From Bacteroidales bacterium (GTDB lineage: Bacteria; Bacteroidota; Bacteroidia; Bacteroidales; FEN-979): a DNA stretch of 49,694 bases. Positions within the stretch are counted from its first letter, which is position 1, and the number at the start of each line of letters is the position of its first letter. The position numbers and the translations under genes are program-made. Below the pieces are notes generated by a model. The model made no database searches, was not told the DNA's origin, and saw only the letters and a program-made list of their open reading frames with translations. Below, piece after piece: positions 1-10,063 of the stretch. The DNA is taken from positions 1-49,694 of the forward strand of contig JAUXWT010000073.1 in the NCBI GenBank assembly GCA_030681475.1, read 5' to 3'.

Positions 1-138
1 CCTCGGTTCGGGACTTTGCCTCCAGCTTCCTTCAGATTCCGCTTCACAACGGACACCCTTGCTCTTGGCTAATGGTTGGTAACTACCGACCCCCATAAAG
101 GACTTGCACCTTCAAGGTTATAAGTGTGCACGGCACAC
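1..138 (-). mobile_element. Group II intron, 5' part (domain I), truncated by window edge
   Basis: Read on the minus strand from 138 leftward, the sequence begins GTGTGCCG, which fits the GUGYG 5' end of group II introns. It continues with blocks I recognise from domain I of bacterial group II introns: GGTGCAAGTCC, then AAGGGTGTCCG, then GCGGAATCTGAAGGAAGC, GGAGGCAAA and finally CCCGAACCGAGG at the edge. The maturase/reverse transcriptase gene and domains V-VI would lie to the left, outside the window. The 5' boundary is placed by the GTGTG motif and is an inference. The assignment rests on remembered sequence blocks, not on a covariance-model match. Confidence 0.7.
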
Positions 139-144
139 AAGTAG

Positions 145-178
145 AAAAGCCGTGAACCCTTAGGTATTCACGGCTTTT
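145..178 (-). terminator. Rho-independent-type hairpin behind tRNA-Phe
   Basis: The 12-base arms 145-156 (aaaagccgtgaa) and 167-178 (ttcacggctttt) are perfectly complementary around a 10-base loop. On the minus strand the hairpin lies 15 bases downstream of the tRNA-Phe 3' end and is followed by a TTTTC stretch, so it should end the tRNA transcript. The group II intron begins only 6 bases beyond the hairpin. Confidence 0.75.
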
Positions 179-193
179 CATTCATTTTATCTG

Positions 194-266
<73 letters not shown>

Positions 267-283
267 ATCCTCAAATGAGAATG

Positions 284-314
284 CAAAAATAATACATTTT
301 TTTTTAATTTCAAA
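284..314 (-). promoter_or_regulatory. Bacteroidetes-type promoter of tRNA-Phe
   Basis: On the minus strand TTTG (314-311) is followed after exactly 19 bases by TATTTTTG (291-284), matching the TTTG / TAnnTTTG consensus of the Bacteroidetes primary sigma factor. Transcription would start about 7 bases further on, shortly before the tRNA 5' end at 266. Confidence 0.75.
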
Positions 315-480
315 TATTTTCCCGAACAGGCTGAAAACCATGCAATTTATCAGTTATATTATGGTGACAGTTGAAGATTATTTATATTTGCCGGTTTCTG
401 ACTTTGTATAAATTGCCCTTTTTAGAGAAAAAATCACCTCGTTAACTTAACAAGACAATCACTTTGACATATAATAAAAT

Positions 481-1695
481 ATGAGGCCATCCTTTTTTAA
501 ACGGTTACGACGATCGGTTAAAATGGAATTCCGCCGGATAAAGGATGAACACCGGAGTACCGGAAAACGAGATAAAAAACCTCCATTTTCTGTCCGGTTC
601 ACATTTTGGCTCAAACAGTTCAAGGAACAGCAAGTCACGGTCAAACGCAGACGTACGTCGAAGTCTCACGTTCCATCACTTTCGAATCGCATCAGACGTT
701 CTTACCAAAAAACCAGGGAAAAATATTCGATCGTTTTTTCATCAAAGTATTTAATCATCACCCTGAATTCGACTGTCTTATTTCTCGTCTCTTACATGCT
801 GATCCACTTTCTGACTCATGTGGTGACCGGCATTTCGGCGTGGTTTTGCGACATAAGTACCACGCTTAACTATACCTATGTCGATTTCCATATCCGATAC
901 TGGAACTGGACTGAGGAGATGGTGATCATCGTATTTACCATTCCGGCATTTTTTGCGCTTACCATCGCCCTGCTATCTACCATCCCGTTTGCCAAACGGC
1001 TGAGATGGCGCAGTATGTTCAGAAGGGGATGGAACATCACAAGAAAACAGCGCCGCAGACACAGGCACAAACAGCGGCAAAAAAATCTTGAACTGCAGGT
1101 ACACCGGCTGCATACAAATGAACAGCCTGTTGAAAGGCGTAAGTATAAAAAACGCTTATCCTGGACAACCCGGATGTTTTTATTGTGGACACTATATCAC
1201 AGCATCACCTATTTCTTCAGCGGGTTGTTGTATGCGTTTATCTTTCACCGGCGATTCGGATATGTGATCTGGTATGCATTTAACACCTTCTTCTTCGATC
1301 TTCTGTTTGCTGCCGTTGCGCTGATCGCCCTGATCATCATAGGATATGTATTCTCAGTACAGTTTTTCTATTCCGGAAGGCTGTACTTTAATGTTCTGAA
1401 TGACAGAAACAGGTTGCCTTTTGTACTCAGTCAGGCTATTTTCCCCTTTATAATCGGTACGATCATCACCATTGCGATGCAGATCCCTGTTTTTGATCCC
1501 ACACTCGTTTTGCTGAACTTCTCACTGTTCTTTCTTTTACTCCCTCTTCCTTCACGGGCTGTCAGGTTTGACAGTATCCATTTCGACAAACGCGAAAAAA
1601 CGACAAAAATATTCTGGCGCTGGATTGTATGGTCCTCCTTGATAATTCTTTCAATTTATGTTGCAGTTAAGATAGGCATTCCGATCAACGTGTAA
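481..1695 (+). CDS. Polytopic membrane protein of unknown function
   Basis: A 404-residue protein with a very basic N-terminal region of about 85 residues, followed by roughly seven hydrophobic segments (about residues 89-115, 146-167, 231-254, 269-297, 313-337, 341-357 and 379-400). A second strongly basic, Arg/Lys/His-rich stretch (about 171-226) separates segments 2 and 3 and is probably cytoplasmic. I do not recognise a family or a catalytic motif. An in-frame ATG at 523 is a possible later start. The gene stands alone, followed by an imperfect palindromic repeat and coaX. Confidence 0.75.
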   Translation: MRPSFFKRLRRSVKMEFRRIKDEHRSTGKRDKKPPFSVRFTFWLKQFKEQQVTVKRRRTSKSHVPSLSNRIRRSYQKTREKYSIVFSSKYLIITLNSTVLFLVSYMLIHFLTHVVTGISAWFCDISTTLNYTYVDFHIRYWNWTEEMVIIVFTIPAFFALTIALLSTIPFAKRLRWRSMFRRGWNITRKQRRRHRHKQRQKNLELQVHRLHTNEQPVERRKYKKRLSWTTRMFLLWTLYHSITYFFSGLLYAFIFHRRFGYVIWYAFNTFFFDLLFAAVALIALIIIGYVFSVQFFYSGRLYFNVLNDRNRLPFVLSQAIFPFIIGTIITIAMQIPVFDPTLVLLNFSLFFLLLPLPSRAVRFDSIHFDKREKTTKIFWRWIVWSSLIILSIYVAVKIGIPINV

Positions 1696-1700
1696 TAACT

Positions 1701-1779
1701 CCACCTCATCCCCCAACCCATTCTCCCACAGGGAGAAGGGGAGTATTCCCTCTCCTTGGGGATAGGGTCAGGGTGAGGT
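1701..1779. repeat. Imperfect palindromic intergenic repeat
   Basis: The outer arms ACCTCATCCCCC and GGGTGAGGT can pair, and an inner hairpin forms from TCTCCC and GGGAGA near 1722-1736. The ends carry the CTCATCCCC/GGGTGAGG core seen in many small dispersed bacterial palindromes. It separates the membrane-protein gene from coaX and could act as a weak terminator or transcript stabiliser; that role is inferred. Confidence 0.45.
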
Positions 1780-1795
1780 AAATAAAATACTAATC

Positions 1796-2530
1796 ATGCA
1801 ACTCATCCTTGATTTCGGAAATACACAACAAAAACTTGCGCTGTACGAGGGCAATGATCTGGCGCTGACCCGGAATTATCCTGAAATATCAAAAGCGCTG
1901 ATCGCCCGGATCCTCGATGAACACCCCGGTATCACCGCTGCTATCCTGTCTTCGGTTATTCATCATTCCGAAGAAATTACTGCCCTTCTGCGTCAAAGGA
2001 TTCAACTGATCAGTCTGGATGAAAACACCCCGATACCTGTCATCAACAAGTACAAATCAAGCAGTACCCTTGGAAAAGACAGGCTGGCTGCTGCAGTTGC
2101 CGGCGCTGCGGCATTCCCGGGTGAAAATGTATTGATCATCAATGCCGGAACTGCCCTGACGTTTGATTTTGTAAATGAAATGGGAGAATATCTGGGCGGA
2201 TCCATCTCCCCGGGAATGCAGATGCGGTTCAACGCCCTGCACACTTTTACGGATAAGTTGCCGTTAATATCCTACCAGGAAACTGTCGGACTGCTGGGAT
2301 CGGATACCCGTACAAGTATTTTATCAGGGGTTGTCAACGGAATTGTGGCTGAAATAGAGGGCATATCCAATGGTTACCTTGAAATTTATCCCGGCCTGAA
2401 GATCATTCTCAGCGGCGGTGACCTGAATTATTTTGTCAACCGGCTAAAAATTAGCATCTTTGCACTCCCAAATATCGTCATAAACGGATTACAGCAAATT
2501 CTCTCATTTAATGTCAATAAAACCAAATAG
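1796..2530 (+). CDS. coaX: Type III pantothenate kinase
   Basis: Catalyses ATP-dependent phosphorylation of pantothenate, the first step of coenzyme A synthesis, in the cytoplasm. The 244 residues are normal for type III PanK. The ATP-site motif D6-F-G-N-T10 is at the N-terminus, the GKDR motif is at 93-96, the second ASKHA phosphate motif AGTALT is at 117-122 and GGSISPG is at 134-140. The end of the gene overlaps the next one by 20 bases, so coaX heads a translationally coupled group with an outer-membrane protein and lptC. Confidence 0.95.
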   Translation: MQLILDFGNTQQKLALYEGNDLALTRNYPEISKALIARILDEHPGITAAILSSVIHHSEEITALLRQRIQLISLDENTPIPVINKYKSSSTLGKDRLAAAVAGAAAFPGENVLIINAGTALTFDFVNEMGEYLGGSISPGMQMRFNALHTFTDKLPLISYQETVGLLGSDTRTSILSGVVNGIVAEIEGISNGYLEIYPGLKIILSGGDLNYFVNRLKISIFALPNIVINGLQQILSFNVNKTK

Positions 2531-3797
2531 CCTTCGACTCCCGATCATCCTCTGCCTGCTTTTTGTAAATCTGATGTTGTTTTCCCAGATCCGGATCGTT
2601 TCACCGTACTCCCGGTTCGGAATCGGTGATTTGTCTGACAACAACAATGCATGGAACATGTCCATGGGACAATTGGGCTTCAGCCTGCGAAGCCCCAATC
2701 ATGTCAACTATAGCAATCCTGCTTCGTACAGTGCGTTTGACTCGCTGTCATTTGTTTTTGAAGGTGGTCTCACCGGTGAATTTGTGACCCTCAGGTCGGA
2801 TGTTCTGAACGTTAAACGCAATTATGCCTCCCTTGGATACCTGCTCTTCGGAATGCCGGTGAACAAATGGTGGAAAACAAGTCTTGGGCTTGTCCCGTTC
2901 AGCGATGTGGGTTACAATGTGGCCAATTATGAAGAGTATCCGAATTCGGGAACGGTGGTTCGGCTCTATTCCGGTTCAGGCGGTATCAGCCGGTTATATT
3001 GGGGGAATTCAATCCGGTTCTTTAAAGATTTTTCCATCGGAGCCAACATCTCCTACCTGTTTGGAAGCATGAGCCGGGAGGCGAATGTTCTATTTCCCGA
3101 TTCCATTTATGCCCTCAACTTCAAGGAGCTTTTCCAGGTGACCATGAATGATCTCTATGTCAATATCGGAACCCAGTATAAAGTAAAAATAGATAATGAT
3201 ATTTCGATGAACATGGGAGCGGTATTTTCTCCTTCCATCAGCATGTCGTCAAAGGCTGATGTCCTGGCATATACCTTTCTTATCAGCAATGACGGCGTGG
3301 AATCACCACGCGATACAATTGTCAACGCTGAAGGCGCCAGAGGAACGATCACCATTCCCATGATGATCGGAGGTGGGTTTTCGTTTGAGAAAAAAGACAA
3401 ATGGAACATTGGCGCCGACTATAAATGGCAGAACTGGGAAAAATTCAGGGCTTTCGACCTGAACGACTCCCTTGTGAACAGTTGGCAACTCAATTTCGGC
3501 GGTGAAATTATCCCAAATATTGAGAATTACAACAACTTCCTGGCGCGTGTCCATTACCGGCTTGGATTCATGTATGGCAAGACTTACCTGCACCTCCGTG
3601 GTCAAGACCTGAATGAATATGCCATCACTTTTGGATTCGGAATACCCTTGCGGGGAATGAAGACCATGCTGAATGTGGGTGCGCAGTACGGTGCACGGGG
3701 TACTACCGCACAACAACTGATCCGTGAAAATTATTTTAAAATTGTTGTCGGATTCTCTATTTATGAAAGATGGTTTGTAAAGCGAAAGTATTACTAG
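2511..3797 (+). CDS. Outer-membrane beta-barrel protein (FadL/PorV-like)
   Basis: A 428-residue protein with an N-terminal signal sequence ending near FSQ at residue 26. The rest is rich in alternating aromatic and glycine segments typical of a beta barrel, with SPYSRFGIGDLS after the signal peptide and the pattern NPASYSAFDS common in Bacteroidetes FadL-like porins. The substrate is unknown. It begins inside coaX and overlaps lptC by 28 bases, an arrangement common in this phylum and suggesting coupled translation. Confidence 0.8.
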   Translation: MSIKPNSLRLPIILCLLFVNLMLFSQIRIVSPYSRFGIGDLSDNNNAWNMSMGQLGFSLRSPNHVNYSNPASYSAFDSLSFVFEGGLTGEFVTLRSDVLNVKRNYASLGYLLFGMPVNKWWKTSLGLVPFSDVGYNVANYEEYPNSGTVVRLYSGSGGISRLYWGNSIRFFKDFSIGANISYLFGSMSREANVLFPDSIYALNFKELFQVTMNDLYVNIGTQYKVKIDNDISMNMGAVFSPSISMSSKADVLAYTFLISNDGVESPRDTIVNAEGARGTITIPMMIGGGFSFEKKDKWNIGADYKWQNWEKFRAFDLNDSLVNSWQLNFGGEIIPNIENYNNFLARVHYRLGFMYGKTYLHLRGQDLNEYAITFGFGIPLRGMKTMLNVGAQYGARGTTAQQLIRENYFKIVVGFSIYERWFVKRKYY

Positions 3798-4315
3798 CCC
3801 TGATCGTGCTGGTTTCCTGCAGCAAAGCGCCACAATCAAACGATGCCATAAAAGTACATGAGAATGACCCTGTTATGTCGGCGCATAATATTGAAGTATT
3901 GTTCAGTGATTCGGGCATGATCAAGGCCCGGTTAACCAGTCCGCTGATGAACCGGTACACCGGCGAAGCTCCCTTCCTTGAATTTCCCAATGGTTTTATC
4001 ATTTTTTTGTTTGACTCTGTGCAGCAGATCACGTCAACCGTTACGGGCGACCGTGGCATTCGCAGGGAATATGCTCACGTGATGGAAGCATGGGGAAATG
4101 TTGTGGTTCGAAATGAAAAGAAAAATGAGCAGATCAACACCGAACACCTCATCTGGGATGAGAACAGACACCGGATCTGGACCGACGTGAAGGTAAAAAT
4201 CACAAGACCCGATCAGGTGCTTTATGGTTCCCGGATGGAGTCAAATGAATCCTTTACACGCTATACCATTCAGGACCCTACCGGAGAAATGGCTGTAAAA
4301 AAAGATTCCATTTAG
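3770..4315 (+). CDS. lptC: LPS export lipoprotein LptC
   Basis: A 181-residue periplasmic protein with a short lipoprotein signal and lipobox L14-V-S-C17. LptC links the inner-membrane LptBFG transporter to the periplasmic LptA bridge that carries lipopolysaccharide to the outer membrane. The body has the expected beta-strand pattern with the lead motif HNIEVLFSDSGMIKARL and a later segment with LIWDENRHRIWTD. In many E. coli-like LptC proteins the N-terminus is a membrane helix; the lipoprotein form is usual in Bacteroidetes. The start ATG lies inside the upstream barrel gene. Confidence 0.85.
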   Translation: MVCKAKVLLALIVLVSCSKAPQSNDAIKVHENDPVMSAHNIEVLFSDSGMIKARLTSPLMNRYTGEAPFLEFPNGFIIFLFDSVQQITSTVTGDRGIRREYAHVMEAWGNVVVRNEKKNEQINTEHLIWDENRHRIWTDVKVKITRPDQVLYGSRMESNESFTRYTIQDPTGEMAVKKDSI

Positions 4316-4346
4316 GTAAAATTGTGCATTTTAAGGAATTCAAAGC

Positions 4347-4377
4347 TTTGTTGTTTCGTGAATTATCTATACTTTTG
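4347..4377 (+). promoter_or_regulatory. Bacteroidetes-type promoter of the ppiD-like gene
   Basis: TTTG (4347-4350), a 19-base spacer and TACTTTTG (4370-4377) match the phylum consensus exactly. The expected start of transcription is near 4384, giving a leader of about 25 bases before the ATG at 4409. This makes the chaperone gene separately expressed from coaX-lptC. Confidence 0.75.
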
Positions 4378-4408
4378 CACCCTGTTTTAAATTAAAAAAT
4401 ATTGTAGC

Positions 4409-6526
4409 ATGGCGATTATTGGAAAAATCAGAAAACACTCGGGTCTTGTTATTGTCACTGTGGGTGTCGCAATTGCTGCCTTTGTAATAGGTGACTTTAG
4501 CAAGGGAACATCCGGGCGTACCAACGACATCGGCAATGTGAACGGAGAAAACATTCCTTACATTGAATTCAACAGCAAAGTTGAAAAGAACCTTGAAATA
4601 CAGAAGGAGAATTCAGGCCAGGATAACATGACCGAACAGGAATCCTATCAGATTCGTCAGAGTACCTGGACCGCAACGATCAAGGAGCTTTTGATGGATG
4701 CCGAATATGAAGAATTAGGACTGACTGTTTCTCCGGAAGAACTGTTTGACCAGGTTCAGGGAAAACAACCTCACCGTTTTATCCTGCAATACTTCAAAGA
4801 CCCGGCAACCGGACAGTATAATCCATCAGTGGTACTGAATTATCTGAAAAATCTTGGCAAGATGGAACCCAAAGCCAAAGATCAGTGGCTTCAGTTCGAG
4901 AAAGCCATCAAGGATGATCGTCAGGAATCCAAATTCAACAATCTGGTCATCAAAGGATATTATGTTCCGAAGGCCTTTTTAAAGAAAGAATATATCAATC
5001 AGTCCAGGTCGCTGAACGTCCTTTCTGTTGCTCCGGAAACGACCTCCATTCCCGACAGTACCATCAAACTTACGGATGCCGATTTTCAGAAGTTTTATGA
5101 TAAAAACAAAATTTACTTCTTCATGGAGGAGTCCACCCGCGACCTCGACTACGTTTTGTTTGAGGTGAATCCGTCAGACCTTGACCGGAAAAAAATCAGC
5201 GAAGATGTAGCTTCCCTTTATCAGGATTTTCAATCAAGCCCGGATGCGCTGAATTTCGCCAACGCCAATTCCGATGTCAGGGCTGATACCATGTTTGCAA
5301 AGAAAGGAGCCTTCCCTGCCCAGCTCGACACCCTTTTATTTGCCGCTAAACCCGGTGCGGTTTTTCCTCCCTTTGAATTCAACAACGCCTGGTATATGGC
5401 CAAATTAATTGACGTTCAGGCACGTCCCGACTCCATGAAAGGCTCCCAGATCCTGCTCGCCTTTGCCGGAACGGGAAACGAAAACATTAAACGTACCAAA
5501 GAAGAAGCCAAAGCAAAAATCGACAGCCTTATGGCCGGACTGAAAAAGAGTCCGGAGCGTTTTGCTGAAGTTGCCAGACAATATTCTGATTATCCTACTG
5601 TAAAGGATGATGGCGGTGACCTGAACTGGTTTCAGGATGGAAACCCCAATTTTGATCCGTTTTTCAAAGCCGGTCTTGAACTGAAACCCAATGAGATGAA
5701 GGTTGTGGAAACCCGCATTGGTTATTCACTTTTCATGCTTGTTGAAAAATCTGCCCCGGTAACGAAAGTGAAGGCAGCAGTTATCACCCGGAACATCGTC
5801 CCAAGCAATCAAACCTTTCAGGATACCTATATGATTGCCAGCACCTTTGCCGGACAGAATAAAACTGCTGAAGCATTCGATAAAGCAGTTGTTGCCAAGG
5901 GACTACAAAAACGGTCGGCTCCAAGTGTCCGCGAAATGGACAACTACGTGATGGGACTTCAGTCTGCACGTGAATTGGTGCGCTGGGCATTCGCCGAAAA
6001 AACGAAAGTCGGCGAGGTCAGCCCGGTATTTGACTTAAACGGAAAATATGGGATCGCGGTACTTAAAGCCGCTTCGGAAAAAGGGCAACAACAACTCAAA
6101 GACATCAGGGCCAGGATCGAACCTTCGGTTAAAGGCATGAAAAAGGTCGAAATGTTGGCCGAGAATATGAAAAAAGTGCTGGAAACCACCAAAGATATTA
6201 CGGCGCTGGCATCAAAACTGGGTTCAAAATTAGACACTTCTATGGTTACCTTTTCCGGGATGAATCGTTCAAGCATTGGACGTGAACCGGAGATTGTAGG
6301 AAAATTGTTCACCGCAAAAAAAGGTGACCTGCTTGGACCGCTTACCGGTAATTCAAATGCCTACTTCGCTTTTATCAACGACGTAATCGAAGCTCCTGCA
6401 AAGGAAGATTTCTCCTTTGAAAAGATGCAGCAAATGCAGAATTTCAGTCAACGGGTAGCCGGGTCTATGTACAACGCCCTTGAGAAGACCGCCAAAATAA
6501 AAGATAACCGGAGAATGTTCTATTAG
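4409..6526 (+). CDS. PpiD/SurA-like periplasmic peptidyl-prolyl isomerase
   Basis: A 705-residue membrane-anchored periplasmic folding factor. One N-terminal helix (about 12-30) anchors it in the inner membrane. It is followed by a SurA_N-like helical chaperone region (about 40-200), a parvulin-type rotamase domain at about 343-455 (signature FAEVARQYSD and DDGGDLNWFQ) and a second, more divergent parvulin-like region in the C-terminal part. Such proteins help outer-membrane proteins fold, which fits the barrel protein and lptC upstream. It converges on atpC, with two hairpins between the genes. Confidence 0.85.
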   Translation: MAIIGKIRKHSGLVIVTVGVAIAAFVIGDFSKGTSGRTNDIGNVNGENIPYIEFNSKVEKNLEIQKENSGQDNMTEQESYQIRQSTWTATIKELLMDAEYEELGLTVSPEELFDQVQGKQPHRFILQYFKDPATGQYNPSVVLNYLKNLGKMEPKAKDQWLQFEKAIKDDRQESKFNNLVIKGYYVPKAFLKKEYINQSRSLNVLSVAPETTSIPDSTIKLTDADFQKFYDKNKIYFFMEESTRDLDYVLFEVNPSDLDRKKISEDVASLYQDFQSSPDALNFANANSDVRADTMFAKKGAFPAQLDTLLFAAKPGAVFPPFEFNNAWYMAKLIDVQARPDSMKGSQILLAFAGTGNENIKRTKEEAKAKIDSLMAGLKKSPERFAEVARQYSDYPTVKDDGGDLNWFQDGNPNFDPFFKAGLELKPNEMKVVETRIGYSLFMLVEKSAPVTKVKAAVITRNIVPSNQTFQDTYMIASTFAGQNKTAEAFDKAVVAKGLQKRSAPSVREMDNYVMGLQSARELVRWAFAEKTKVGEVSPVFDLNGKYGIAVLKAASEKGQQQLKDIRARIEPSVKGMKKVEMLAENMKKVLETTKDITALASKLGSKLDTSMVTFSGMNRSSIGREPEIVGKLFTAKKGDLLGPLTGNSNAYFAFINDVIEAPAKEDFSFEKMQQMQNFSQRVAGSMYNALEKTAKIKDNRRMFY

Positions 6527-6533
6527 AAGGGTA

Positions 6534-6562
6534 TCCCAACGTTGGGACGACCCGCTGGGTCG
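6534..6562. terminator. Twin hairpins between converging ppiD-like gene and atpC
   Basis: A perfect 14-base palindrome TCCCAACGTTGGGA (6534-6547) is directly followed by a 15-base hairpin cgaccc-gct-gggtcg (6548-6562). They fill the gap between the two stop codons. Neither has a clear U-tract, so a role as a two-way transcription stop or 3' stabiliser is inferred from position. Confidence 0.4.
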
Positions 6563-6565
6563 GCG

Positions 6566-6808
6566 CTACTCGGCTAAAACGAGGACTTTGTTGTTTACCA
6601 CTTCGATGACGCCTCCGTTGATCTCGAAAAAATGTTCCACTTTTTCACCTTTGTTTATCAACTTAATCTTCCCTTTACGGAGCACAGAAATCAGGGGTGC
6701 ATGGTTATTCAACACTTCGAACGATCCGTCGATCCCTGGCAGTTGTATCAACCCGACATTGTCGCCGGTAAAAATGGTTGAATCGGGGGTTATAATTTCA
6801 ACTTTCAT
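6566..6808 (-). CDS. atpC: ATP synthase F1 epsilon subunit
   Basis: An 80-residue protein covering only the N-terminal beta-sandwich of the epsilon subunit (MKVEIITPDSTIF and LPGIDGSFEVLNNHAPLI). The C-terminal helical hairpin that inhibits the enzyme in E. coli is absent. Short epsilon subunits of this length are usual in Bacteroidetes. It follows atpD by 27 bases on the same strand and is surely cotranscribed. The rest of the atp operon is not in the window. Confidence 0.93.
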   Translation of the reverse strand: MKVEIITPDSTIFTGDNVGLIQLPGIDGSFEVLNNHAPLISVLRKGKIKLINKGEKVEHFFEINGGVIEVVNNKVLVLAE

Positions 6809-6828
6809 TTGTCACTTGTCATTTGTCA
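6807..6828. repeat. Heptamer array (ATTTGTC-type), 3 units
   Basis: The gap between atpD and atpC consists of ATTTGTC, ACTTGTC, ATTTGTC in a strict 7-base period, overlapping the atpC start by two bases. The same core, read on the opposite strand, occurs in the array at 41220. Confidence 0.6.
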
Positions 6829-6835
6829 CTGGTTC

Positions 6836-8434
<1,599 letters not shown>

Positions 8435-8457
8435 TTATAAAACATTACATTTTGCCT

Positions 8458-9321
8458 ATGAAGTTATTAAGATTGTGGTTGTTAACACTTTTAGTCTTCC
8501 CATTTACCTCATTTGCCCAGCGAAATCCGGATGCCATCATCGACACCCTTGAAACCTCCGAAGGTACGGTCATCCTCTATAAAAATTTCACATGGGAGTA
8601 CCTTCAGGACGAACCCGTGATGATGAGCAGCGAAGGTGATTCCACGGGCTTGTTTACTGCTCAGTGGATCAACGATCAGATCTTTGCATACCGTATCCCT
8701 GTTGATTCCATACGCGATACCGTGATCATGCTCACCTCGGGCGACCGGATCTTCACCCTTCCGGTATTTGGTAAACTTTTCCGGGGATTTACCTATTCCC
8801 ATAAAGGACTGGATATCAAACTCAACAAGGGTGACACTATCAACGCCGCATTCGACGGGGTTATCCGGTATGCAAAATATAACCGGGGTGGTTTTGGAAA
8901 CCTGGTCATCATCCGTCATTATAACGGACTGGAAACCTATTACGGACACCTTTCGAAGATCAACGTAAAGGTGAACGAGGTGGTGAAGTCGGGCGATCCT
9001 ATTGCACTCGGCGGATCAACAGGGCGCAGCCGGGGGCCGCATCTGCACTTTGAAGTGCGGTATAAAGATATTCCGCTAGATCCGTTCCGTGTGATCGACT
9101 TCGATAACCGGAAGCTTATTGCAAACACATTTCCTGTGACGAAGAAGGTTTTCTATCCCGACGACTTTGTTGTCGATGCCAAAATCGTAAGGATCAAAAG
9201 CGGAGATACCATCGGTAAACTTGCACGCAAATTCAACACTTCGGTCAAGGAGATCTGCGCGATGAACAAGATCAAACCTTCAACAACCCTGCGGATCGGA
9301 AGATCGTTAAGAGTAAGGTAA
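8458..9321 (+). CDS. M23 family metallopeptidase with LysM domain
   Basis: A secreted cell-wall hydrolase of 287 residues. The ATG at 8458 gives a clean signal peptide (MKLLRLWLLTLLVFPFTSFAQ, cut after about residue 20); a TTG at 8452 is less likely. The LytM/M23 zinc site is complete, with H115-K-G-L-D119 and HLH at 195-197. A C-terminal LysM domain (about 245-287, KSGDTIGKLARKFNTS) binds peptidoglycan. It probably cleaves peptidoglycan cross-bridges in growth or division; whether it is an active enzyme or an amidase activator cannot be told, but the metal ligands favour activity. Confidence 0.92.
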   Translation: MKLLRLWLLTLLVFPFTSFAQRNPDAIIDTLETSEGTVILYKNFTWEYLQDEPVMMSSEGDSTGLFTAQWINDQIFAYRIPVDSIRDTVIMLTSGDRIFTLPVFGKLFRGFTYSHKGLDIKLNKGDTINAAFDGVIRYAKYNRGGFGNLVIIRHYNGLETYYGHLSKINVKVNEVVKSGDPIALGGSTGRSRGPHLHFEVRYKDIPLDPFRVIDFDNRKLIANTFPVTKKVFYPDDFVVDAKIVRIKSGDTIGKLARKFNTSVKEICAMNKIKPSTTLRIGRSLRVR

Positions 9322-9332
9322 CGGGGAAAAAC

Positions 9333-9367
9333 AGTCGGCAGTCGGCAGTCGGCAGTTGGCAGTCGGC
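9333..9367. repeat. Heptamer array (AGTCGGC)5
   Basis: Five consecutive 7-base units, four identical and one with a single change (AGTTGGC), lie just behind the M23 gene in the gap before the converging lspA. The following bases (9372-9395) carry GCGTTACGC and TCATTTGTCAC, which recur in the arrays at 6807 and 41220. Confidence 0.8.
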
Positions 9368-9409
9368 GGTCATGCGTTACGCATCATTTGTCACGAATGA
9401 AGGTCAGGC

Positions 9410-10039
9410 TTAGGGTTTTTCGTCAGCGACTTCCTCTTTCGGGTTGGACGCCAACACTTTTTTCTGGAAAAAAATAAGGATAAAAACACCGGTCGTGATC
9501 GACGAATCGGCGATGTTGAAAACCGGCCGGAAAAAAATAAATTCCTCTCCTCCCCAGATCGGCATCCAGGCTGGAAAATGTGATTCAATGATCGGGAAAT
9601 AAAGCATGTCAACGACTTTCCCGTGTAAAAACGTTCCATATCCTCCACTTTCAGGCAGAAATGTCGCAATTTGCATATAGGTGCTCTCGTTGAAGATCAT
9701 CCCATAAAAGGCGCTGTCGATGATGTTCCCGAGGGCGCCTGCAAGAATAAGCGAGATACAAACGATGAGCAGATTATTGGCATTATTCCGTGTGACCCGG
9801 TAAAGCCACCAGACAATTATGATCACGGCACAGATACGGAAGAGGCTTAGCAGTAATTTCCCATAATTCCCACCAAGTTGCATTCCGAAGGCCATTCCTT
9901 CGTTTTCGGTAAAATGCATGAAAAACCACTGGCCAATGACAGCATGGCTCTCACCCATGTAAAAGTGCGTTTTGATCCAGAATTTAAGCGCCTGGTCAAC
10001 GACCAGAATAGCAAGGACAATAAGCGCCGCTTTTTTCAA
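9410..10039 (-). CDS. lspA: Lipoprotein signal peptidase (SPase II)
   Basis: Inner-membrane aspartyl protease that removes the signal peptide from lipidated prolipoproteins. It has 209 residues with four hydrophobic segments. The two catalytic aspartates are D108 in GNIID and D178 in FNIADS, and the N-terminal D15 and the FTENEGMAFG loop are also conserved. A longer loop before the last helix (about 116-170) is typical for Bacteroidetes. It lies 24 bases behind the DksA-like gene and downstream of ileS, the same neighbourhood as in many bacteria. Confidence 0.95.
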   Translation of the reverse strand: MKKAALIVLAILVVDQALKFWIKTHFYMGESHAVIGQWFFMHFTENEGMAFGMQLGGNYGKLLLSLFRICAVIIIVWWLYRVTRNNANNLLIVCISLILAGALGNIIDSAFYGMIFNESTYMQIATFLPESGGYGTFLHGKVVDMLYFPIIESHFPAWMPIWGGEEFIFFRPVFNIADSSITTGVFILIFFQKKVLASNPKEEVADEKP

Positions 10040-10063
10040 AAGTACTGATGATTACGAAAAGAT

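Noticed and set aside
1701-1779. A transposon-derived MITE with target duplication
   Set aside because: The palindrome is imperfect and no flanking direct repeat is visible, so insertion cannot be shown.
3303-3839. A 178-codon open frame on the minus strand
   Set aside because: It is antisense to the barrel gene and lptC, with no recognisable domain.
9333-9367. CRISPR array
   Set aside because: The units are 7 bases with no spacers, and no cas genes are present anywhere in the window. The same holds for the arrays at 30333 and 41220.
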